Assembly: GCA_023853785.1 (NCBI GenBank)
Contig: JAJIRX010000557.1
Location: 930,001-994,000 of the forward strand
DNA: 64,000 nucleotides
Direction of reading: 5' to 3'
Source: Psilocybe azurescens
Taxonomy: Eukaryota; Basidiomycota; Agaricomycetes; Agaricales; Agrocybaceae
Shown piece after piece: positions 52,143 through 63,400 of this stretch (the stretch's first letter is position 1; every line of letters begins with the position of its first letter). The position numbers were made by a program, and so were the translations under genes. The notes under the pieces were generated by a model, which saw nothing but the letters and a program-made list of their open reading frames with translations, ran no database searches and was not told where the DNA came from.

Positions 52143-52728
52143 CAGTCGGACCCCTCTTAACCCATACCTCTCAAAACCCATAACCCCTTATAACCCATAG
52201 CCTCAGCCGTCCACCGACTTGGTTCGCAGGGAATTGCATACCATAACCCATAGGTCCGCAATAACCCATACCCCATACCCCTCAGCCGGAAAAACCCATA
52301 GGTTTTGCCTACTATAGGTTGGCCTGGACCTTAATTTAGTAGTAAAATATTTAGTTCACTGACGGCTCATTTGAGTGATGTGCCGCTGAAGCCTCTTTTA
52401 GGGCCCGTTCGGCTAGCAAGCTTCAAAGAACTCTGAGGTGACATGGCCGAAAAATGTACATTCAGGCTCCGATGATTGCCGACATGGCCGAAAATGCATT
52501 ATCCTGGCTTAGGTCCCAATTTTGGCAGATATACTTGCTGGAGCATTGCTAGCCGAACGGTCCCTAACTAAATATGAGTAGTGTTTGCTTTGTAGCCCTG
52601 AAAATTTTTGACAATTTTTTCTCAAAATATCGAGTCTATTTTTAGTACACCTCTCGAAACCCATAACCCCTCATAACCCATAGTCTGGGCTGTCCACCGA
52701 GGGGTATGGGTTATGAGGGGTTCGACTG
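52143..52728. mobile_element. 586-bp MITE, Tc1/mariner-pogo-like (TA target sites)
   Basis: The ends are inverted repeats of about 30 bp: CAGTCGGACCCCTCTTAACC on the left and, reverse-complemented, CAGTCGAACCCCTCATAACC on the right. Each is flanked by the dinucleotide TA (52141-52142, 52729-52730). CAGT-type termini with TA duplication are the hallmark of Tc1/mariner-pogo elements. There is no open frame for a transposase, so it is non-autonomous. Many CCCATA-containing units lie just inside both ends. A second inverted-repeat element is nested in its middle. Confidence 0.82.
52398..52567. mobile_element. Nested 170-bp inverted-repeat element inside the MITE
   Basis: The ends TTAGGGCCCGTTCGGCTAGC (52398 on) and, reverse-complemented, TTAGGGACCGTTCGGCTAGC (ending 52567) form imperfect 21-22-bp inverted repeats around a short unique core. 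I could not recognise a target-site duplication. The terminus looks like that of some hAT-type miniature elements, but the class is uncertain. Confidence 0.65.
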
Positions 52729-52970
52729 TACGTACATACGCACTTCTTCCATAAGTTACGAAAGATAATGACAGCGAGTTGGCTAGTTTTAGTATATTCG
52801 GAAGAGTGATCCAACCAAGATCCAACAGCGAACTATGAAAAAATTTGAATATCATTAGATTTATCGCTCGCTTATCTCGAAGTTTAATGGTCTGTCCAAC
52901 GCGTAAGTGAAAGTGCACTTCCTTTTCCATAACTTACAAAATATTTTGACAGTATTCGGTTCATTCTAGC

Positions 52971-52978
52971 ATAAAAAG
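52971..52978 (+). promoter_or_regulatory. TATA-like box (ATAAAAAG)
   Basis: ATAAAAAG lies 87 bp upstream of the start codon of the secreted-protein gene, a plausible TATA position. A CT-rich stretch precedes the ATG. Confidence 0.5.
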
Positions 52979-53057
52979 GCGAGCAAAACTTCAGAGGCCC
53001 AATAACGAGCTACCTTCATAAGCTTTCACTCACAATCCTCCCTCAGGCCCATCAACC

Positions 53058-53630
53058 ATGAAATTCTCTGCTACATTTATTGGTCTTTTGGCATCGCTGG
53101 CTCTCGCTGCAGCTCAGGATAACATTGTTCACACCGTGGATCCAATTAACCCGGAAAAGGAGCAGGAGCAGTATGAATTATGCAAAGCCGCCTCTAAGGC
53201 AGACGATGGCCAGACAGTACGTTGCGACTTTGCTATCTTCTGTGTCGATGGTAGAACCATGCTGAGATACAACCCCGTAGTTTGCTGCCGTACGCTACGG
53301 GTACGATGGGATGCCGTTCTCTGTTAAATACGGGCAATGCGTCCCTGTCCGCGACGCGAACAACAATTTTGTTGCGACAACGGTGTTCTGCAAGTCGGCT
53401 ACGTGCAACATCTACAAGTAAGCCGGTTACACTTCCCACCATTCACTTTGTAGTCACTGATCTCTCAATTCTTGCACTCTAGGGACCGTGCCTGCCACGG
53501 GGTGGCTACCCCGATAGCGCTGGACTTCCCCACCGCTGATGGCAATGTGCCTCTTGAATTCCCAATCGTGGCAGACTTCGCAGAATTGGAAGGAGCTAGT
53601 GCATCGTGTACACCAAACAAGGTCATCTGA
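53058..53630 (+). CDS. Small secreted cysteine-containing protein
   Basis: Exons: 53058-53216, 53281-53417, 53483-53630; 444 nt, 147 residues, with two 64-65-nt canonical introns and all phases matching. The N-terminus is a clear signal peptide (KFSATFIGLLASLALAAAQ), with cleavage likely after residue 20. The mature chain of about 127 residues has six cysteines, in YELCKA, GQCVPV, FCKSATC, RACHG and ASCTPN, enough for three disulfides. I do not recognise the family, and it is not a hydrophobin (no CC pair). The sequence supports extracellular location and small size only; effector, inhibitor or structural roles are open. It lies 329 bp downstream of the MITE, with a TATA-like box between. Confidence 0.82.
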
Positions 53631-55258
53631 GATTATACTCTGGCGGCTTACAAAACAAGGCTTAAGGGTAGGGAGTAACCTCAAAAGTTACGCGTGGAAA
53701 TCCACGACACATCTTCTGGAATCAGGTGGTTTATATTTCGCAGCATAATTGGCCATATTCTACAAATTATTTGCAACTTTTCTTAAATTCCGAGGCCCTG
53801 CTTATTCGTTCATATAAATATCCGTTATGTTTACTTTACTTCCATAAGTCCGCACGCCGGTTGACCATCAGTACTTCAGTACTCAGTGGCTACCGATAAT
53901 GGTAATGACCCTGCCTATTTAGGACACACTACTTGATCCGACAGTCTCATGAAAGTTGTTGGCGGAAAGAATATTTCTGGGAGGCAAAATGTCGCACACC
54001 TTGAACGGTGTTCTGCAGCTCGCAAATTTGATTATCGACAACACAGTGATCAGTGACCACACTCAAGACAATGAACATCGACTCTTTATTACAGTTGGAA
54101 GGGAAGGATTGATCATCGGTGACGACTTCCTACTATTAATACCATTAATAATGATTCCATGTTTAGAACCAGTAGATTAAAGCCAGCCTTCAATGATTCA
54201 ATGATATCACTGACTTCTGCGAAGAAATTGATGCAAGCTTGGACATCTGTAGCTTCCGAGTTTCTGAAATTTCTGCACGCGTCATTCATAGATGGCCTAG
54301 TCCGATGTCTAAATCTGATCAACGGCAAGCTCAGAAACCATCCTACCCATCTATGAGAGCGCCTTCAGTTACTCGGTTGCACCTGTAGTATGATCAACTT
54401 TATGGATGATAAATTTCCAGGTGAAAACCTGGCAAAAACCTTTTCCAGACTTGGGACTCAAATTTGACAAGAGAAGCCTTAAGAAACGACGCCCCAGAGA
54501 GGGATTACAGGGTTAGGAAATGGTTCAGGGCGCGCAAGCTGCAAGCTGCGGATTGAAAACCCACTTACGCGCAGAGGTCTCCAGCGTGCTATGGCCTAGA
54601 AGCGCTGTGCCCCGAAGCTGAGTATACATATTACGCCTGTCAGCGATGAATCCCTCTCAGGTAAAAGCGAGTACTCACTTTGAAGACGGAGTACTGAAGA
54701 GGCGTCCCAATCAGGGATGCTGTAGCAGGGATTGCCATCGGCTTGGGAAGTGATACAACTTCTTTCCCTGACCAGCCCTATGCCGCCTCCAACCTTTCCA
54801 ACGCCATTCTTTAGAGTATTGTTGCTATTTGAAAGTCGTCAAATGACTATTTGTTCTCAAGATGAAGTTCCCCTGTCATAATCGGATTTCACAATAAGAC
54901 CAGACGCGTCCCAAACCAGCTGTGTGAGAAACCGGAGCTTTAAAATATGACTCTTCATGAATTGGATTTATTGTGCGCAGATAATTAATTAGCCACCCTT
55001 GCAACGTCTTTGGCGGTCCCAGGGTTAATTTCGAGCACAAAGAACCTGGCCTTGATCTGGCCTGATAACTTCAAGAGAACGTGAGTAACAAGGACACGAT
55101 TGATCTTGTCGCCATCCCGAACCTTTTGTTTTCAAATCGTTATAAGAGGCCACCCTAATAATTAAAGTGGTGTTCTCAAGGCTTCATCTTGACCAAAATT
55201 TTTACAGATCAGCTTCAGGACTCCTGCAACTTCCTACAAAACTAGTACCTCAACCGAT
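53631..55258. other. 1.6-kb intergenic tract
   Basis: This lies between two plus-strand genes. No open frame with splice support, RNA gene or repeat was identified. Confidence 0.5.
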
Positions 55259-56410
55259 ATGCCGTACGCTCTAAGATCAGCCTCCCATTCGGTGCAAAAC
55301 TCACCTTCAGTCGCGAGTAAAGGTAGCACGCTGCGCGTCGAGGACCTTGAAGTCGCGACACCGTCTGGAACGCCACGGAAGGTGCCTCAATGTTCAAAAT
55401 GCAAACGACCGAGGGCGGGACACCCGCGCTCAGGTTGTCCATACATGGACTCACCGGCCAAAGAAAAGGAGCAACAGAGAGGAAACACACTGGAGCGACA
55501 TCTATCAGACGCCTTGGAATCTATGGCCATCGCGTCTCCCGGGCGTGTTCTGGAACATGAAAGCGAAGAAGATACCAAAATCTTCATCCGGAATCGCCGT
55601 CGTCTCTCTGCACAACCTCCCATGCACTCGAGCGAAAGCCTCCTTTCCCTGTCGACAAGCTCAAACGAGATTGTAGCGCGTTTACTCGAGCCCGGGGTGT
55701 TTAATGACTCCGCTGAAGACGACGATGAAGCAAACAGTGGCGACACATCGCGGATTGTACGATGGCAAGAGACTATTGCGACCCCTTCTCCGATCCGAAC
55801 AACCAGAGGCAAAACCCCTGCTCGATCACCAATGCCAGGAACACTTATCCCACCTACCCCTGATTCCAGCTTCGCATCCAGCGAAGACCTACCTACTAAA
55901 GAGGAAATTGTTTCCGCTCAGCTTTCCTATTCCGCCGATCCTACACCCCCGATCAATGTTGAGAGCCTGTCAAGTCTACGATCCTCAAACACTGCACGGC
56001 GCGTCCAACCATCTTACAACACTGCACGGGTCGCCCAACCACTCGGTCGCACCATGAGTGCAGTGGAACGCGATATATTTGTCTCTAAACTCGCTGACGA
56101 GGCCGCCGCCACTATTTACATTATCCCGAAGGCAGATGTAACGGACGTGGTGACTAAAGCCACTTCGCTCAAGTACTCTACTGCCATTAGCATGAGCGAA
56201 GACGAAAACGACGCGCAGGCTCTCGTGATACTTGGACGCGACGAAAGTGCCGTCGATGCTCTGTTCAAAAAGATAGAGAAGGAAAATCGAAAGGCATATC
56301 TTAGCGCTATGGCGCAGGAAGGCGGTAAAGGCAGTTCTTCTCTCAGAACTGCTGCTGGTGCTGCATTAATTGGAGCAGTCACGACCTGGGCGGGGCTTGC
56401 TTTCTCATAG
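55259..56410 (+). CDS. Uncharacterised 383-residue protein, probable tail anchor
   Basis: This intronless frame is intact from start to stop, with coding-like composition. The N-terminal part has a compact Cys/His cluster (CSKCKRPRAGHPRSGC) that could bind zinc. The centre is disordered and rich in Ser, Pro and Thr with several SP/TP sites. The C-terminal 120 residues look folded (about from SAVERDIFVSKLADEA), with a helix rich in Lys/Glu (DALFKKIEKENRKAYL). The last 20 residues (AAGAALIGAVTTWAGLAFS) are a hydrophobic segment ending at the stop, as in tail-anchored membrane proteins. I do not recognise a characterised family. A single-exon gene stands out in a region where most genes have five or more introns. 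Confidence 0.85.
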   Translation: MPYALRSASHSVQNSPSVASKGSTLRVEDLEVATPSGTPRKVPQCSKCKRPRAGHPRSGCPYMDSPAKEKEQQRGNTLERHLSDALESMAIASPGRVLEHESEEDTKIFIRNRRRLSAQPPMHSSESLLSLSTSSNEIVARLLEPGVFNDSAEDDDEANSGDTSRIVRWQETIATPSPIRTTRGKTPARSPMPGTLIPPTPDSSFASSEDLPTKEEIVSAQLSYSADPTPPINVESLSSLRSSNTARRVQPSYNTARVAQPLGRTMSAVERDIFVSKLADEAAATIYIIPKADVTDVVTKATSLKYSTAISMSEDENDAQALVILGRDESAVDALFKKIEKENRKAYLSAMAQEGGKGSSSLRTAAGAALIGAVTTWAGLAFS

Positions 56411-58140
56411 ACAGCAATACATTTAAATCAGTTACCTCCTCGATCATTTGGGACACATGGACATCACGGCTTTACGCATCCTCTCTATCCTTCCTTGTAC
56501 TCTTTCTTTCTTGCTTGTTAACACCGTACATTGCATCTATCTTCATACCTTACCATCGGAAGCATCCCATTTTTCATTCAATTCATTGTAACTATATCTT
56601 TTCCTTCTGTTGAATCTCGGCGTACCTTCCGACTGTATCGCTAGCGACCCATCGCATTTCTCATCGTTTTGCTATCTCACATGTACATATGGGTTTCTGA
56701 ATGCCAGGTCATATGAATTCATAAAATTACTACACAATATAGCTAGTTGACAATGGTTAGTATTGGAGTCTTGGACACATTCAATTAAAAAGTGTTCGTA
56801 AGTAAATTTCTTGGAGGACTTTCCGCACCGGAACCGCACGGCACCGCCATACAGACTTGCGAAGCTCCACATTTCATGAAACTTAAGTATTAAATATTGA
56901 GACGCAGGGCATGGAAGCCGCTCGAATCGCCAGTCAATTCTCCACGGTAATTATTAATTAAACACCTTCAATTAGCGTTAACATTAACATTAAATCCAAT
57001 GGACGAAGATACGATCCACGGTCGTGACTCGCTAGTAGTGGCAGGAAGTCGAAAAATTGAAATTAAAGACTTCAATCCGTTGACATCGATCGCCATCTAG
57101 AAGATCTGCACAGAATTTTTCTCTTAGCCGCGCCCGCGTCGCGGTGCGCGTGGTGCGTGGCGAACTGTTGAGTTACAAGCTCTAAAGTTGTAGTATGTGT
57201 GAAGAAGGAAGCACCCGCGCACCGCACCCGTAACTTGAAAGGCGAGCTTCCAAGTAGTCCTTCCAATAGAAGTGAGGTATATTCCATTTGAAGAAAGAAA
57301 AGTCGTGTACTTGATGGTGGATTACAGCACGGCCCCTATGCTCTATTTTGAAACTTCTTTGTTTTTCTTCAAGATGAGCATGCGTTCAAATTGTAGAAGT
57401 CGGTTTCTGCCGTAGAGACGGACGATTGGGTGCTTTAGTGAGTTTGGTGGTGTCCTACCCCGGGCACCCCCGCATTCAGACGCGTGAAAGTAATGCACAG
57501 CGGCCAGTATCTTTTGAATGAAAAAGTATACAAGAGTCAAACGCCAAAGAAACGCCACACGAAAAGAAAAGGAGATTTGAATTCGGAGGCATCTCCGCCG
57601 AATTTAAAAAGTAAACTGTAAAGCTGTATGTAAGGTGAATGAATGTATTAGTACGATACAGTCGAAACCGTCCCAATGAAACGGCGGTGGGGAGAACGAT
57701 TTCCAAACATCGCTCCTATTGGAAATTCCAGATGCGGGTTCCTGCAGGCTACAGAGAGCATAACGCTATGCGGAAACAGGAAGAAACGAGGTTTATAATA
57801 AGCTTACTCGTGCTAGCTAACCGTCTTTGGCTAGCGGGCGGCGGTGTTCTTTTATTTTACTGGGATGCACGGCACCGATGGGCACGCACGGGTCTCTAAG
57901 GGGGCTCGGAAGTGGGTAAGTAGTTTCCAAAATGAAATGCCAGTTGTAGATTGTGTATTGCATTTGAAAGGGTAAATAATATTAAGGGTCTGTCTGTAGT
58001 AGTGTCATTACAGCGTCTAGAGAAAAATCCAAGGAATGTGTAACGTACTTGATGATGATGCCATTGTATAGGGCCGGAACTGCCATGATGTCCAGAAGAA
58101 CACACAGTCCCGGAGTTACTTGAGTTGTCAAAGGCACGCT
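56411..58140. other. 1.7-kb convergent intergenic region
   Basis: This lies between the 3' ends of the tail-anchored protein gene (+) and GatB (-). Pyrimidine-rich sequence just after 56410 is probably 3' UTR. No other gene is supported. Confidence 0.5.
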
Positions 58141-60360
58141 TCACTGCTCATCCTGCATAACCAGCTTCTCCACCAACGCCCGAGTCGCGGTAGCATCTGC
58201 CCGACCTCTGCTTTTTTCATAACATGTCCAACAATCTTATTAAGCACATTTTTATTTCCAGCACGCAGTGCCGCCACCTCACTCGGCAAGTCGGCTATTG
58301 CTGAGCGACATAAGATTTCCAGTTCAGAAGTCGCAGAGGAGTCAGCTGAGGCTGTGGACGGTGAACTAGAAGACGTTGTTAGAGCAATTAGTTGAAATTC
58401 TGTGGCAATTTCTCTAGGACGGCGAGAGGACGGGTTGCTGAGCATGTGGCGTAAAAGGTGTTTTCCGGATGTACCTGTGAGTTATTTTTTGCGAAGGTAA
58501 GAGATTGCTGTATACAAGATGACGATGATAGATAAGCTTTACCGGTGATAGTGCCGTCCTGGACCAAGTCCACGAGTTCCCCGAATTGACTGGATGAAAG
58601 CGGGTTATCGGTGAATGTTTCCTTTCGTGTCGCCAATTGCCCAAGCAGTTCGTGTGTCAGCCTAGAAGCCTTGTCAATGAGTAGTTGTTTTGCTTATTTA
58701 GGGTGAGCGGCTCGCACCAATTCAAAAGCACCACAGGATCTCGTTCAGGTCCTCTATTTCCGTCCCTAACAGGCGTCTGACATAGCCGTTCGAAATATTC
58801 CACAGCCCCGCCACTATCTTCACCGTCGAAGCCAACTTCTCGCCCGTTATTGACATTGAGTAACACGTCCAAGCTCTTTCCTTTTGCGCGCAGCGAGGGG
58901 TATTTATTCAGTAATCGAGAACGAATTTCCCAAGGAAGAGGCGGTAAGTTTTTTTTAATCTCTGCAATCCGGGCCTACAAGGGTACGAGGGTAATATGTC
59001 AGCCGCTGGGATGACAGAGAAAAATCCCGAGGCTAGTACCTGACTTAGGACTAGAGCTCCCAAATTTGGATCTGGCATATATCTATAGTCCGGCGCGTCT
59101 TCTTTGGATCGAAGTCGGAAGGTTTCGAATGTGTTTTCGTCAAATCCACGAGTTTCTTGTGGAATGGTTGCTCCAGGATTGGCATTGAGAAATTCGGTTT
59201 GACGCTTTATTTCATGAACTGAACAGCACAGATCAATATTAAACACGGAATGGCATTGAATGGAATAGAGACGGCGTACTGATAGCTGCCATCATAAACT
59301 TCACACTGTTCAAGTTTTTGATTTCGCAACGGATACCCAGAGGATCACCTTTCCGGTTCACGGAGACATTTACGTCGCAACGAAGTGATCCCTTTGCACA
59401 TACAAACTCAGGCATGAACTAGGCGGAAAAAGAGGTAATTCAGACCTGTTCCATGTTGCCATCGCTGGAACCTACGGCTCGGAGAACCGACTGCAGGGTA
59501 CGAACATACGCGCCAGCCTCTTCTGGGGAACTGAAAAAGGTAAACACGGAGGTTGACCAGAGACGAGAACATAGCATACCGTAGATCGGGTTCAGACACT
59601 ATTTCCATGAGTCCTGTCCCCGCTCTGTTGAGGTCAATATGCGACTTCTGTATGCGTGGGTTGAATGTCGATTTCGCTGTGTCCTGCAATGACGATCAGC
59701 ATTTGCTACGCTTACGAAATGTCAGACCATACTTGCTCCAGTTGAATTTGTTTGATTCGGACTTGAATGGGTGAGTTTTGGGGTGTTTCTATTTCCAGTA
59801 CGCCATTAGTAGCAATAGGAGCTGGCAAATTGGCAGCAATGAGCATCGGGATGTTAACGAATAAAAGCACGACATACGCACAATACTGTTGAGTGATTTG
59901 ATATCCCAGGGGCTGGTCTGAGTAGAAGTAATGTTTTCTGTCAAAAGAAGAGCGCAGAGATATGCTGCTTTTTAACGCCAACGCGGTACGAATGGCCAAG
60001 TCGACACATTTCGAGTTGACTTTCTATAAATAATTTAGTCATTTGTGTTTGTTGGTTCTCTGCGAGGAAACTGACAGGAAGAGTTCCAGGAAATGCGGCG
60101 TCAAATGGCGAGACGTTTGTATTAGGAGGGTCATCAACTCCCGAAGTAAATGAACCTATGAGGGTTTAGAAGATAAAAACCCTAAGAACTGGTTGTAAAG
60201 AAATACCTGAGAAAAGCTTTCGACGCGACTTTATCTGGGCATGAGTTTCTATTCCGACAATTACTTGCCATCCTGGCCATCGAGGATCATCTTGGTACGT
60301 CCTCAAATCATGAAAACCACGACTTTTCAGAGAATGGGCGTAAACACGACGGAGGAACAT
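58141..60360 (-). CDS. PET112: Mitochondrial glutamyl-tRNA(Gln) amidotransferase subunit B
   Basis: Exons: 60360-60207, 60155-60076, 60023-59882, 59821-59733, 59683-59580, 59530-59446, 59391-59280, 59218-59040, 58974-58718, 58661-58543, 58474-58141; about 551 residues. GatB binds misacylated Glu-tRNA(Gln) and works with GatA (and GatF in fungi) to form Gln-tRNA in mitochondria. Signatures are [12 protein letters not shown] near the start, [16 protein letters not shown], the GatB signature [28 protein letters not shown], and a C-terminal tRNA-binding GatB/YqeY domain. The basic, serine-containing N-terminus suits a mitochondrial presequence. One frame break occurs at TTTTTT 58212-58217; with one more base the end reads [18 protein letters not shown].., the family's usual C-terminus. 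Confidence 0.94.
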
Positions 60361-60494
60361 GCCGTGATTTTAGTGAGGCCCGAGAACTGACATTTGTTGT
60401 ATGACGTAATCACACGAGTTTGATTTCGGGGTCACTTGCCCTTGGTCCAAAGTTTGCTTCGACCTACCAGCAGGGCTCGTCGTCGTCTGTCACG
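60361..60494. promoter_or_regulatory. Bidirectional promoter GatB / TRP-like gene
   Basis: A 134-bp gap separates two divergent start codons. No clear TATA element was seen. Confidence 0.6.
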
Positions 60495-63400
60495 ATGAGG
60501 GTCTACCTGCCCCCAGCCTTACTCTCTCTTATACTTATCTTGATACCTTCTGTCGTTTCAGACCCCATCTCTATACCCTTCCAGGATTGCTTCGACAATT
60601 CCGCCGAGAGCTCTTCTCAAAAGTTCAATGTCGACACGGTCTACGGACAAGTCCTCCAAAATGAAGAATTTGGGAGGTATCTCAATCTCACAGTGATTGG
60701 GAATAGTCCGCAGGAGATTGTGGGCTCGACAAATGCAAGCTCGAGTCTGGGTATGTAGTTGATATAATATTGTTATTCCCTTTCTGATGTCATTTGCAGC
60801 TACTCTATTTACCACCTCATCCGTTCTTACCCTTAATGCATGGTCGAACAGCTCGTATCTATGTCAAAATATGCGTCCTGCAAGCCCACTCCCAGAGCCG
60901 AACCCATTGGATGGCACATTTTGCCCGATCGTCTCTGGACCATTCGCGTTTTCATCTACTATCCCTTGGGGCAGGGACAGAGAGCTTACCACTCTAATCA
61001 CACGATTGCGTGCGGTCGACCCTTTTGGCAAGGAGCTCGTCTGTCTGGATATGCTAATTACACCGCTCAATCCACGGCCTAAATCGCCGTACGGAAACGC
61101 GAAAATCATATTCTGGTCAACCGTTGGGCTCGCAATAGCGTATTGGATTGCTGTTGGGATTGCGAGAATTGCTTCAGCTTGGAACCGAGGGATAACACGT
61201 CCTGGCCGAGGAATATGGTCTCGTGCACAGAGTGCCGGTTACATTTTGGCGAGTGCCATCAGTGGAGAGCGCCTTGCCACTAGCCCTGCATTGATGCGAT
61301 TTTGTGAGTCTCCCGTAATCTTCTACAAAACACATACCTGACATAAAATAGGCACACCTTCGATGCGAGATGTCATTTTCCATACGCAATGGTGTGCAGT
61401 ACTCGCCATGGTGGCAGTAGAGTGGCCTCAATTTGTTTGTACGTTTACTCCCAGTCCGCATATCTATTTTCGTCCTCATGACATCTATGCTCAGATCCCC
61501 TGCTTACCCAGACCGCATGGTCGACTCTTTCTTACAGTAAGTACTTCTCTGCCCCTTTATTTTCTCCCACGTTTATCACTCTCCTCTTGTAGATATCTCT
61601 TTGACGCAGTCTTCACGGTCACATCACTGGAATCCGCTCAATACGAGTGTTTTTGCTCCGCCAGAGGGGTTCGCTGACCAACTGTCGGATACCTCGTCCC
61701 CCATTTTCATCGACCCATCAGTTCCCAATGTCATCTACTCCTTACCATCTGATGCTACACACGGAATTTCATCGTTTGCATACACCCTCGGCATCCGTCC
61801 CCAAGATCTTTTCCCCACGTGCCTAATTATCTTCCTTGGGATAATTGCAGCTGCTATAGTTCTCTCCGTTCTTGTTTGGGCGATTGACTACACTGTCGGT
61901 TTGTTTGGAGGTTCCGGCGGACAGGGGCATGGTAGCAACATGAATCGCCTAGGCAGGTCGCGGAGCCCCGCTTTCGGAAGTAAAGAATTGGGAGATGTAG
62001 CTTTGCCTTCAGCGATGGATGAAAGCAAGTCGCTGACTGGCTCAGCTCCTGCACTGTCGTCAGCGGGCAAATTCCCAAACGCAAAGTTCTCGTTGCCCCT
62101 AGCCAGCTCCGGTGTTTCTTCAGATCGCGGTATAAACTCTCATAGATCCTGGTGGCGACTACGCTCGGATTTTGGGGCTTTCCACGGCAGCGTGCTTCAT
62201 GGAAATTTGGTTCGAATACTTGTGCTGTTTCATCTGCCCGTCACTGTCTTTTCTTGCTATCAAATGACTCTACCGAAGACCTTGGTCGGGACTTCTTCGA
62301 TCGTTCTAGCCGCGCTTTCGTTCGTCATATTTTCCATCCTTATTCCAGCGCATCTTGTCATTCGAGTGACGTTTACCACTACCAACAAACTTTACGATGA
62401 AACGAAGACATTGCTCTCTCTAGGACCGTTGTATAATCACTATCGACACGGTTCACAGCTGTTTGCGAGTCTGTTCTTTGCAACAAATATTGCATTTGGT
62501 GTTGCAGTTGGAGCTGGCCAGAAAAGCGGTACTGCCCAAGCGATTATCATCTTGGTTGTTGAGGTGATCTCAGCATTGGTGACGAGCATATGGCTACCCT
62601 GGGGCAGTGGAGCCAGTATGGGCTTGATCAGCTTCTTGTTTTGTGTTGCCAGAATCGTGATCGCGGTTTTGTTGGTCATTCTAACACAAGCTGTATGTAT
62701 CCTCTCCTTTTTGAAAAATACGAGCGGACTAAAATCTCGTCTCTATAGATTTCGATAGGTCCCGGTCCAGGAGGTTGGGTTGCCTACGGCATTCTGGTCA
62801 TTCTTGCCCTTGTTTACCTGGCTCTTGTTATCATGCTTTTGGTCAAACTTGTGGAGGCTGTCGTTCGTATTATTGGAGGCATCGGCTTTGATCGCAGTAG
62901 GCATGTGGTGGACAGTGGTCTTTTGGGGGCATGTGGCCTCTTGGGGTGCTGTGGGCCGAGGAAAAGAAACAGGAGAAACAGCCGACGACGCCACTCGAAC
63001 AGACAGAGGTCAAACACCATCAGCCCATCTCATATCCAAACCAGAGATTCCGATCTGTCGTCGTATTTGCCGCCCGTCGGTGGAATACACCCTATCGACG
63101 GAACGTCCACTCCTCCTCGGTTCTTGAATGCGGAGTCGAGAAAGGGGTCTGCGAATTCACAGCCTCCGTCTGTGTTGAAACCCGAGCAAGCCAACAGGCC
63201 GTATAAAGAGGAGCACATAGACAGTGAGGATGAAGGGTATATTATGGGTGCTTGGCAGCCGTTCCCTAGACCAGTTTCTGGATATGCGCCTGTGGGTAAT
63301 GTGGTGCAGATGGGCCAACCACCGCAGCAGCAGCAGAAGGCCTCGACATCTTCGAACGGCTCTGGTGCGCCAGCCAGCGGCTTCTCCCGCGTCGGTGGCG

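Noticed and set aside
52141..52730. Telomere-like repeats
   Set aside because: The repeated unit is AACCCATA, not CCCTAA, and it is confined to the two ends of a short inverted-repeat element.
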